A DNA stretch of 64,000 nucleotides. Source: Brasenia schreberi (taxonomy: Eukaryota > Streptophyta > Magnoliopsida > Nymphaeales > Cabombaceae). The notes below the pieces were generated by a model. It was not told where the DNA came from. It saw only the letters and a list, made by a program, of their open reading frames with translations, and searched no databases. The translations under genes and the position numbers were made by a program. The stretch is from positions 14,853,001 to 14,917,000 of the forward strand of contig JAYKKT010000073.1 of NCBI GenBank assembly GCA_036023115.1, in the 5' to 3' direction. This document shows positions 1-12,000 of the stretch, piece by piece; the first letter of the stretch is position 1, and each line of letters opens with the position of its first letter.

Positions 1-3000
1 GCAAGTTGGCAGCAACCATCGAGGGCAGATTTTCTGGATACCTGGGAAGCATAGGCCTGAGGATATGCACCATAAGCAGATTGTTGTGGAGCTGATGCCA
101 CAGTCTGAGGATTGACGTAGCCATAACCACCATATCCAGCATAACCACCCTATATAGGAGATATAAAAGCATAATTTTGTGCAAAAAAGACAATTGTGCT
201 GGAGACACTTCTTATTTGAAGGCCCAAGATCCTGATACATCTCAAGATGTTAAACAATCACATGATGGATGACATAAACCAGCTTCTCAGCATGAGAATC
301 ACTAAATAAAGAACAAAATCCGACTCTGTGAATAGTCAAGTTAAAGCAGAATCATAAGAGTTTTCCCTTCTTAAAAGTTCATCTTAAGCTTCAAAAGCTT
401 TTGTGACTCCAAAGAAGAAACCAATCTAAGTATCTCACATGATTGGTTACCAACCAAAGGAAAGAAGGAAGAACGAAGAACGAGAAACAAGAGACCATCA
501 GTGTCCACGGCATCCATGCACGAGTCTTACCTGTGGAGCATAGCCAGGATTCCATTGATGTGTCTGTGCCTGTGTCTGCACTCCTTGCGGTTGCGAACCA
601 TAGCCTGCAACCAACTGCTGCTGAGTATTTGGATAAGCACCCATTATGGATTGAACTGGTGAAGCAACTCCAGAAACATTCACATATGTCTTTGCCAATT
701 TAGCCCTGTCTGAAGCTAAAAAATCTTGCGCACTTCGTTTTCTAGATTCTGACATACTTTTCTGATGTGAAAACAGTTTAGCATGCCTGTTTTCAGCTTT
801 CTTAATTGTTCGAGCATTGCCAAAAAGATCGAGGAACTGCATGAAGTTGAGTAAGATTAGGAATACATGACAAAAAGCTAAAACATCAATGCACAACAGA
901 TACATTAGTGCACCATGTACATATAGAAGGATAAAATTGTACTTTTAGACAATTAAACAATCCATAGCCTCACGATTACAAAATGAAACTTAATATTATA
1001 AAAGGCATAAAAAGTACCTTGACAGACTGACTACTAGATATAGAAGGCTTCTCCAACTCCTAAAAGATTTTCATAGAGCAAGACAAGTTTCCAGATGGAA
1101 AGAAAATGATGGAATAAACATCAAATTATCATTCAGGAAAGAACATAGAAAGCATATTCTCTGTTCTGAGTCACTTCTCAAGGAAAAACCAGTGGCATGT
1201 ATTCGCAAAACCAAGTAAGCTACCCTACTATATAGCTAGAAATATATTGTTGCCTTTGCAAATAAACAACTGGCCAATTTATGCCCGGATGGGTTAACTC
1301 CGCCCATGTAAGGGATCACCCTTGAAAGCCTATTCTCTGTTCTGAGTCACTTCTCAAGGAAAAACCAGTGGCATGTATTCGCAAGACCAAGTAAGCTACC
1401 CTACTATATAGCCAGAAATATATTGTTGCCTTCGCAAATAAACAACTGGCCAATTTATGCCCACATGATAAGGGATGGGTTAACTCCGCCCATGTAAGGG
1501 ATCACCCTTGAATGGCCGGTCCCAAGCTCAGATAAAGGAGGAGGGTTGCATTAGGCTTTCAACAGCCAACGTAAAACTTTGTTGGACTTATCTAGCATGA
1601 ATTCTACAAATTATGAGCATTACATTGGTGCATTTATCTTAGCAACGCTATGAAGAACCCGAATGCTGTGAAAAGTAAGCAAGGGTCTCTATATCTTAGC
1701 TGGATGTAGTGAATCAATTACAAAGAGGGTTATGACATCATGGACGTCCCACTACATTATCTCCCGAATGTAGTGAACTTCAAACGAGGGTCTTCACATT
1801 TTCATAATGGATTGTTGCGGGGATAATAAAGTTGGTCCTAGATAATAATATTTGTATTGGTACTTAGAATATTGAAACATTTATCAACAAATTAATAGAG
1901 ATAGCAGATTTTACGATTCGAAGAAAGGTTCACATTTTATTTTTCCACGAGACAAAGTGGGTTGGAGAAAAAACAAAGGACATTGAGAATACAGGTTTTA
2001 AATTATGGTATCCAGGAAAGAAAAAGGCTCGAAATGGGGTTGATATTATTATAAATTTAAAAGATAATATATTAGACATACAACCATATGATGGTCAAAT
2101 TATGATGGTGAAATTAGTGTTAGGAGTAGATGTTTTGAATATAGTTTGTCCTTGTGCATCCCAAGTAAGATTAGAAGACAGTATAAAAAAGGCTTTTGGG
2201 AGGAGTTAGATAAGGTAATTCAAAGAATTCCACAAAGGGTGATGATTTGTTTAAGAGGAGACTTAAATAGACATGCTGGTAAAGAGACATTAGAATATCA
2301 AAGTATTCATGGAAACTATGGTTTTGAGGAGATAAATGAGGGTAGGCAAATTTTAAAGTTTGCTATGGCTTTTGATCTCTTTATAACTAATACAAATTTC
2401 AAAAAATGGGAGAGAACATTTAATTACTTGTAAGAGTGACTTGTCACAAAACAAATTTTAAGAAAAAGACAGATCGTGTTGTAAGATTGTAAGATAAATT
2501 CCAAGAAAAAGTGAACAAAGAAGAATAGGGTGCACAAATCTTAAATAAGTGGAAAATCAACTGTGAGAAAAAAGATATATTTAAAAAAGAAAGTTCTTCA
2601 AGGAGATTCTTGAAAATATGTAGGTACACACCATCTGATATATGAAGCAATATGGCTATACATATTAAGGAAGTGGCAAAAGATGTGTTAGGTGAAAAAA
2701 AAGGTGTACCGGTACAAAAAGAAGCTTCATGGTGGAGTGAAGTGGTGCAAGATAAACTCAGGCAAAGAAGATATGCTACAAATTACATTATGACACGCAT
2801 ACTAGTGAAACTTGAGAGGATTATAAGAAAATAAAGAAAAAACAAAAAATACCAAGGAAAAGCCAAAATTTGAGAGGATTTATATAAAAAGTTTAACTCA
2901 AAAGAAGGTGAAAGAAACGTTTTTAGGATAGCAAAGGCTAAAGATAAGAAAACTAAAGATCTTATTTTTGTTAGATGCATCAAAGATGAGGATAAAAAGA

Positions 3001-6000
3001 TTCGAGTGGCGATTGATGATATCACAAATAGATAAAAAAAAATTATTTCTATAAGTTTTTTAATGAAAATACAGATGTTAATAGAAACTTAAGAGAGTTA
3101 GCCAAATCATAAAGGAATATAAACAATAATTTTTATCGGCGTATTCAAAAGAATGAATATGAAGGTTCGTAAATCTATAGGACCGATATAGAAAATCCTA
3201 AGAGAGATGGGACTCACTTGGCTTACAAGACTATTTAATGAAATATGCATAACCCAAAAGATGTCTTAGAAATAGAGAGTGAGTACACTTATTGTTAATT
3301 GTAATAGGTACACGGACCATTAGGGCCCGTGTTTGTATAGGACTGGCCCAGGACACTACGGCCTGGGGCCAGTCAACTAACCGCCTCCAACGGCTAGTTA
3401 CTAGCCGTTGGGCTGTTGTGTTGTGTTATGCACAGTAGCCAGCCTTCACGGCTGGCTTTTCACCTCTTTTATGTTGTATCTCTTCCCCTATAAATACTCC
3501 ATTCTATCATCAATAAAATTATGTTGTCTTGCACAGCTTTTGTTTGTAGTTTGACTTGCTTCCGCTCTCTTATTGAGTTATTTGTATGTGACATCCATAT
3601 TCGGATGTTTTGAGATCTTCGCGGTTTGACAAGTATTGTGGACGATTCAACCTTCGATTATCAACAACAATTTATATGTTATCAAAGCCTCGTATTGAAG
3701 AATTCAAGAACATTGGAATGCATGACACGATTGCAAATTTCGAGAAATCATTCCAAATTTGAGGTTAGTTTAAATCTTTTTATTTTGCATGAAATGGAAA
3801 GCAAGAATGAGTCTTTTAGATGCATCCTTCACCAAAAATGCTATCAAAGTTGGGCAAGGACCATGAAAAATATTTTTTATCAAAAGATTTTTAGGATTAT
3901 ATCGATGGTACGATAAAAGAACCGATTTTAAACATTGATGATTTGGATGATGATGATATGTTAAAGCACATGAAAAGTATAAGCAATATCTAAAAATTTG
4001 TAAAAAAATGAATGCAAAAATGACTTGGATTATTTGTCAAAATGTTGATGAAAAACTTAGAAATAGAATTAGTATTTTCGAAAATGCTTTTGAAACATGG
4101 AAATACTTAAAAAAGCTTCACTCTCAAGATGATTTTGTCTTCCAAATTGATTTAATAGAAAGGATGATAATGCTTAAGCAAGAAAACTTAGGCATTAGAG
4201 ATTATCACAATGAGTTTTCGGAACTATGGACCCAACTTAGAAGTTTTGATAAATTCGGAAAACTTCAAAAATTAGATGAATTTCAAAAGTTTTTGGATAA
4301 TCAATATTTCATTTTGTCTATGTGTGGTTTAAGAGACGAATTTGAAAAAATTAGATCAAACTTAATACATAAAAAACCTAGACCAAAATGAGACTCATTT
4401 TTCGCCGACCTTGTTATGGACAAAACAAGGTTGAAAAATATCAATGTTGCAAAAGAAGTCGTGTTTGCCGCCTCCAAACCGGGAGCTAACATGAAGACGT
4501 ACAAGCCTTCGCATGCGAAAAACTTAGAAGAAAAAAGCAAGAAACCCACGAGACCATGGCCAACCAAGGACACCATATGCCACTATTGCAAGGAAAGTGA
4601 GTATATCAAAACCACTTGTCTTCTTCTTCGAAGGAAATTTCGAAATATGGGAGTCGTGAAAGATAAAGAAGGAGGAGTCTTCCCTACCAACATCAAAGCA
4701 TATATAGAAGGAATGTTTAAGGAAAAAGCAAGCATCTCCGTAAACGCTCTCTACCTCTCAAGATATGTCTTGGTTTTTACATTCGGGTGTTTCTTTTCAT
4801 ATGACTCATTGTGAAAAATTCTTAAATGAATCTCATGATATTGTCGAAAAAAATATATTTACGACCGACGGTACAAAACTTGAAATTGTAAAAATAAGAA
4901 ATTTTGAAAAAGAAAATTTTAAAATTCAAAATATAAGCTTTATACCTAAACTCAATTTGAACTTACTTTCGGTCGCTCAAAATTGTGATAATAAGTGTAT
5001 AGTCACCTTTTCATCCAAGCATTGAGTGATGGAGGATCACCTATCGAAGAAGGTGATTGGTCAAGGCCATAGAGAAAGCGGACTATACAAAATGGATTAC
5101 TTAGTTATGCCATATTTTGATACTTATAATGTAGCCCAAGATGTTACCCTTTGGCATAAAAGACTTGGACACTTAGATATACATAAATTGTGTAATTTCC
5201 CTTTGTTGAAAAAAATTAGGGAACAAAAGTTTGAATGTAAAGAGTGTGTGCTTGAAAAAATATCTTCCTTTTGGTGAAAGAAATTATGTATCAAACAAAG
5301 CTTTTGAATTAATACACTCTGATGTTTGGGGTCCTGCCTACCCCTATTGTTTCTAAGGGAGGTGTTCAATACCATGTGATATTTGTAGATAACTTTACTC
5401 GCTTTACTTGAATATATCTTTTGAAGCAAAAGTCGAAAATGTTTGAAAAATTTGTCACCTTTTGTAATATGGTCAAAAATCAATTTGGCTCCACTATTAA
5501 GATTTTTACATCTGATTCGGGAGGAGAATATATGTCAAATGAGTTTCAAAAGTTTGTTGAAACCAATGGAATCTTGCATCAAAAATCGTGCACCAAAACC
5601 CCTCAACAAAATGGCTTGGCTGAGAGAAAACATAGACATATCATAGAAACATGCCGCACTATGTTAATTGCCAATAATATTCCTAAGTTTTTATGGGAAG
5701 CTCTTACTGCGGTATATCTTATTAATAGAATGCCTTCATCCAAACTTGAAAGCATTTCTCCCCTTGAAAAACTATATAACCTTCCTCATTATGAAAGATT
5801 AAAAGTTTTTTGTTGTAGATGTTTTGTTTATACGGATAAAAATGATAAATTATCCCCTAGGGCCATTGAATGTGTATTTCTAGGTTGTGGCATAGAAAAA
5901 AAGGTTATAGATGATGTGATCCTGTAAATGATAAAATGTATGTTTCTAAAGATGTAAAATTCTTTGAGAATGATCCTTACTATAAGTTTGAATCTTTAGA

Positions 6001-9000
6001 AAGTTTTGAATCATCTATATCTCAAGACTTCTTTGATCTAGAAGAAGACAATGATTGTGACCCTGAAGATCATCAAGATAGTCTTTTAGGGAGTGATAGT
6101 GTCCAAAATGAAACTGATGATCACCAACCCATCATTAAACCCTTCCCATTATATTATATACGATGTCATAGAGAATATGATGACACATGTCTAGAACCTA
6201 GAGTTTTGAAACCTCCCCAACGGCTTGTTTCTTATGAATCTTTTGAACCCCAACGCAAAAATTTGATTGCAACTCTTCATCAAGTCAAAGAACCCAAGTT
6301 TTACCATTAAGCTAAAGGTATTCCAGAATTAGAAAATGCTATGAAAGATAACTTAGAGCCTTAGATAAAGCCCACATGGATAGTTGTACCCATGCCTAAA
6401 GATAAGAAAGTTATTTGATGTCGATGGATCTACAAAATTAAAACTCACAGCAATGTTCATATTGAGAGATATAAGGTCAGACTGGTTGCAAAGGGTTATG
6501 CTCAAGAGTATGGAATATGATAAAACATTTGCTCTGGTTGCTAGGATGACCACAATTAGAATTCTCATAACCCTAAGTGCTATTAAAAATTGGGACATAT
6601 ATCAACTTGATGTTAAAAATGCTTTTCTGAATGGTTACTTGACTGAAGAAATTTATATGAATATTATACTGACACTGCATTGTTTGTACGAAAGACACAA
6701 ACAGGAATTGTTATTTTGCTCTTATATGTGGATGATATGACCATCATTGGGAGTGATGAAGCATGGATTAAAGAGGTTAAACATAATCTTCACCAAGAAT
6801 TTGACATGAAAGACTTAGGCCTACTTAACTATTTTTTGGGTATTTTGTTCATGAAGAATGTTTAAACAAGAAGATAACATTGTGTTATGTCATATCTGAG
6901 ATGCAGCTAGCGGATTTCTTCACCGAATCTCTCTCGACCACTCGTTTTCACTTTTTGTTGGACAAATTTTCAGTGTATACCCCATAAGTTTAAGGGGGTG
7001 TTAATTATAATAGGTACACGGGTCATTAGGGCCCGTGTTTGTGATAGGACTGGCTCGGGCCACTAGGGTCTGGGGCCAGTCCACTAACCGTTGGAGGCAA
7101 CTGGCCTCCAACGGCTAGTTACTAACCGTTGGGTTGCTGTGTTGTGCCTTCAAGGCTGGCTTTTCATCTCTTTTATGTTGTATCTCTTCTCCTATAAATA
7201 CTTTATTCTATCATCAATAAAATTATGTTGTCTTCCACAGCTTTTGTTTGTAGTTTAACTTACTTCCGCTCTCTTGTTGAGTTATTTGTGTGTGATATCC
7301 ATATTTGGATGTTTTGAAATCTTGGCGCTTTGACAAGTTGTATCGTGGATGATTCAACCTTTGATTATCAACAACAATTTACACTTATACCCATCTATAA
7401 AAACAAGAGACATTTAGAATTATTTGAATTATCAAGGTATCAAGTTAATGAGTCATACTATGAAATTATGAGAAAAAATTATCTAACGTAGGTTAGGATA
7501 AGTATCGAGTACAACGAAGAACCAATTCATATTCATGCCTGACATATCTACTATTGAAGTGATTCACCTATTAAGACGCCTTATAAAACATTTTACAACA
7601 AAAAGAGGGAATCTTCATATGATATTTATTGATCTAGAAAAAGCTTGATGTTCTTTGGAGAACCTTGTATCCCATTGACATACATAAATCTTATAAGAGA
7701 CATGCACAATGTGCAAAAACTTGTGTGAGGACCCACGAAGGAATGACAAACTCCTCTGAAGTTAATATTGGGTTACAGAAGGAATCAGGGATCAACTTTT
7801 AAGTCCATATTTATTTATATTGGTCAATTATGAGTTAAGAACACATATTTAAGATGAAATTGTGTTAGTTGGTGTATGTTATTTTGCACATGACATTGTG
7901 TTAGTTGATGAGTCTAAAGAAAAAGTTAATAGGAAATTAAAACTATAAAGAGAAATGTTAGAAAGTAAAGGCTTCCGACTTAGTAAAACAAAGACAATAT
8001 ATGGAATGTAAGTTTGATCATTTGGGTATTTTAGATGACACAGAAATTAAGATTGGCACAAGGAAAGTTTTAAATACGTAGGGTCAATTTTTAAAAGTGG
8101 GAAAAAATGATAGAGATGTTACGCATAGAATTAATGTCGGTTGGTTAAAATGGAGAGACATCAGGTATCCCGTGTGATAAGAAGATATCAAGGTAAATAT
8201 TATAGAGCGGCAATTAGACCTGCTATGTTTTATGGTTATGAGTGTTGGGCAGTTAATCATCAACATGTGCAAAAGATGTCTGTCGCAGAAATGAAGATGT
8301 TGAGATGGATGAGTGGTTACACAAGGAAAGACTGCATACACAATGAAGTTATTAGAAACCAATTGGGAGTAGCACCAATAGAAGATAAAATGAGGGAAAA
8401 TCGTTTAAGATGGTTTGAACATGGAGAAAGACGACTAAAGGATGCTCCCGTAAGAAGATACGAAAAACTAGATTATAAAAAAATTAAAAAAGAAAGAGAA
8501 CAATCACAAAAGTATTGGAAAGAAACTATAAAGAATGATCTAGTTTATATTGAGTTAGTTGCTAGCATGACACATGATAGGGCTATGTGGAAACAAAGAA
8601 TCCATGCAGCTGACCCCATCTAGTATGGGAAAAGGCTCCGTTATTGTTGTATGATAAGGGATGGGTTGCAATAGTTTATCGCATGTGGGAAATAAGTAGC
8701 AACTCCTTTTAGATGGAGATTACACAAACAAGTATGGAAAGGATGGAGTTGTTGGTGTTTTTCCTTCAAAGTCATGCTTTATCTCCGTATTATTTAAGTA
8801 TGACTTCATGATCTACTCCTAATAATTCAAACATGCCGAAACCATCCACAGGTTGAATTAGAGTAAAATCTATGTCACACAGGTGCGGGTGCGGGATATA
8901 GCAAATTTCAAAAAAATTGGGTGCGGCGACACGGCTAGGGTATATAATATTATATATAATATATAATATTCAAGCTACATCAATCAATCATAATACAACT

Positions 9001-12000
9001 AGTATTTGCTAATTTTGGTCATAATGATCTGAAACTTACAATGATTTTACGAGCTGCAAAAAATCAAAGTTATGGATATAACATATACTAGTATTTGTGC
9101 TAGGATCCACTAGTGATGTCATACTCTTCTGTTCTATTGATCTGGCAATGTTCCTGGTCTTTAAATGTGTTTGGTGACAGAGATTATTATGTGCAAAGGC
9201 ATTGAGTATGGAGTTAAGAATCCAATCAGATTGAGTAATAAGAAACCAATTGTTCGCCCAAAATCATTGAAGCAGCTTTATATTGTATACAGCTATAATA
9301 GCAAGTACACAACTTTATATTAAAGCAAAACATATAAATAGTAAACAACTACTAATTTCATCATAATACACAAATCAATCTTCATTATTCGGACCCATTT
9401 ATCCGTGAGTTACAAAAAAAAAATTGCATTATTCGGACCCATTTATCCGTGAGCAATTTTTTTTTTGCCATGCCGCACCGACATGGTGTTGGTGTCGGTA
9501 TCCCACCAATGTCGAGGTCGACACTCCACCCCTTAGAAGTGTCTGTGTGACTTAGAGTAAAATAGCTCCCATGCTGAAATTCCAGGTTAGGATTGCTCAG
9601 TTCCAGAGTGAGAGCTGTTTCACTCAAATTTGACCCGTGGATGGGTTCAGAAGCAAGTGCAGTCCTTCCCAACAAACAGGTACTTATAGTAGTAACCAGG
9701 TATGTACAAACATTACCTCCAGAAATATGCCAGATAAGTCTTCTCTGTCTGCAGCACTAACAGCATTCAGATTTTCATTATTTGGAGTTATAAACTTTTC
9801 CACAAGTGAATCCAGATAGTCGATCCGCTTGGGGAGAGACTGAATTGACTCCAAATGGATAATGCCCTAGACAAAGATTTTAAAAAAGAAATAAAAAACT
9901 TGATCACTTCCATGAGTCACAGAAACATAATCTAACAACTCTACAGTAATAAGCAGCAAGAAGGGCAACACTAAGCAAAAGGACAACCTCCAAAAGTGGC
10001 TTGGACAGAGGAACTCTTTCAAGGGAACCACTTAGAACTTCTTTGGCTTTCTCCAGATTACCAGCAACCTACACATTCACCGCAAAGATAGAAAAAAAAG
10101 CCATTAATACCGCAAATCCAGAACAAGGACTCCAATAGATTCAGAGTCAGACAAATAGAAGAAGCAACCAAGGAGACTGAGACTTCAAATAATAGCCTCA
10201 AGATAGACAGGTGCCTGTCTTGAGGACAAAATATTTTGGTAAGGTCATTGCCCTAAATGGTCAACTTTAAAAGAATATTCAATTTAATGTTGCTACCAAG
10301 GCAACTTATTCCGTGGTGCAAAAAGCTGAACTTTGTACTACCCAATAAAATAACTCATCTACAAGGTACTGTTCAAATCGGTTTTCAGTAACGTGCACCA
10401 TCCTTTAAGTGTCATCAGAATGATCAGGGAGGCCGCAAATATGAAAGCCAAAGTAAATGCACTAGTTGATTTAAATATCAAGAAGTACATCTGAACAACA
10501 AACACCATTTTAAGTCACAAGCAAATAGGAAACAAAGATGCAAGAAGACCAAGAGAAAAAGCGTGCAGATCTTAGGGTATGAAATTTATAGCATATTTGG
10601 TGCACATATGCACCTCCGGAAATTCTTAGCATTGATGGTGCGGCCATGCTTAAGCGTCAAAACCATATAGCAAAAGAAAGAATTTCCAGAGCCTAAGAGT
10701 GAATGCTCAAATCAGTAAATGCAAAGACTAAAAGAGAGCAACAAAGAAAGTCTGCTACTGGCACAAATAATTGACATAGAATAAGTTATTTCAAAACCTT
10801 GCTCAATGCCTACATACAAAATAATAAAAAATAAGTGTAGGGGAATCAAAATAGAATTTCCACAACATCAACTATAGTAGATCTAATTAGCCAGAACAGA
10901 AGTTTAAAAGTTGAATGAAACTCAATAAACTCACTCCTAAAGTGGCCACCTTGTTCTGCCACCACCATATATTGTACAAAAGTGAAAAGACACCAGAAAC
11001 ATCGTTACAGACAAAGAAAAAGACATCCAAAATGGACAAAGGTCCAGGCACACCAGCTCAACAGCCATAAGCCAATCAATTACTGGCCATAAAAGACAGC
11101 ACAAATGACGGCGATTGTAATGTTAAAGAAAGATTTCTCACTGTTCATCTTTTCCCACAAATGACAGGATTTGTGTTTCAGGTTTGATTTCTATGATTAT
11201 GTATCATATACTACTTAAGCAGTAATATTTTATAAAGATACACAGACAAAGTAAGAAGTGTTATTATGTGCATGACATACCAGATATAAAAACCTGGAGT
11301 ACTGGACCAGCAGCATTGGCAACATCTGTGATTGCTCATTTCCTTGTTCAGTGGCAATCGCCTCCTCATACACAGAAAATGCTGCTTCGGTATGGCCCTG
11401 AAAAGGCCAAAATTTGCATAATAGAATCCAAACAATGCTAGAAATAAGTACAAACTCAAAATTGAACTTACCAGCCTATATTCCATGTTTGCATGCTTAA
11501 CTACTGCCTCAAGAAGACCAGGTGCAATTTCTGAATGTATCAGACGGTATTCAGCACGTGCACCTGCTATATCCCCATTGTGTTCCTTAAATCTAGCAGC
11601 AAATAAATGAATCTCGGGCTGTCTCTGCAAGGAATATTTTGAAATTCTCATGAGCAACCGCATCAAAGCAAAAATTATGAAACCAAATACCACATGGAAA
11701 CCAAAAGCAGAGGTCTGTAACCTTATTCAAACATAGTCAGGACTAACAAAGGACAAGAAATGAATGTGGTAGCCCGTTGTGGATCACTATTGACAGGTTC
11801 CATCCATCACACATTCTATGAAAATAAAACTTCACAAGATGAATGCTTGTCACAATAACGTAGCTTCTAAAAGCAGAGAGTAAGAAATTTCATCACATAT
11901 CTCAAATAAAGAGAATACCTTCACAAATACTTGAGTAGCCCGATCAAGAGCATTATTTGCCAGCTCCATACTTCCACTAGCTTCCATGCATAGAACATAG

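Larger units (their letters stand above)
3293..7383 (+). mobile_element. Ty1/Copia LTR retrotransposon, structurally complete ends, internally deleted
   Basis: LTRs at 3293-3676 and 6999-7383 start TGTTAATT and end TTTATA/TTTACA. A 5-bp target-site duplication CTTAT lies at 3288-3292 and 7384-7388. A primer-binding-site-like TGTTATCAAAGCC follows the 5' LTR at 3677 (compare the common TGGTATCAGAGC), and a polypurine tract (TTTAAGGGGG) precedes the 3' LTR. The gag-protease-integrase-RT order defines Copia. The element sits inside the RTE LINE: upstream of it the LINE reads ...SEYT and downstream LIPIYKNK continues the LINE reading. Confidence 0.93.
1482..8650 (+). mobile_element. RTE-type non-LTR retrotransposon (LINE), about 3.07 kb, split by a Copia element
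   Basis: Flanked by a perfect 17-bp target-site duplication, ATGATAAGGGATGGGTT, at 1465-1481 and 8651-8667. The 5' leader carries a block found in all copies in this window (TAAGGGATCACCCTTG, then GGCCGGTCCCAAGC). An apurinic-type endonuclease domain follows (about 1840-2420: [24 protein letters not shown]). A reverse transcriptase resumes after the inserted Copia (about 7384-8140: [39 protein letters not shown]). A C-terminal region of about 8141-8623 ends HAADPI-stop. The 3' end is GACCCCATCTAGTATGGG plus a short TTG-type tail. Several frameshifts and stops are present, and the RT box FADD reads FAHD, so this copy is inactive. RTE assignment rests on architecture (EN plus RT, short length, simple-repeat tail) and is inference at clade level. 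Confidence 0.85.
837..9716 (-). other. PRP39 coding intron 11, 8.9 kb, filled with nested transposons
   Basis: This intron lies between the exon ending ...GIFLE (9717) and the exon starting FLDLFG (836). It holds, in + coordinates, a 176-bp tandem duplication, an RTE LINE, a Copia element inside the LINE and a non-autonomous DNA transposon, all listed separately. Outside these, about 837-1150 and 8668-8857 show no recognisable gene. The reading frame is still continuous across the junction (phase 0), so the gene appears to tolerate the insertions. Confidence 0.85.
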
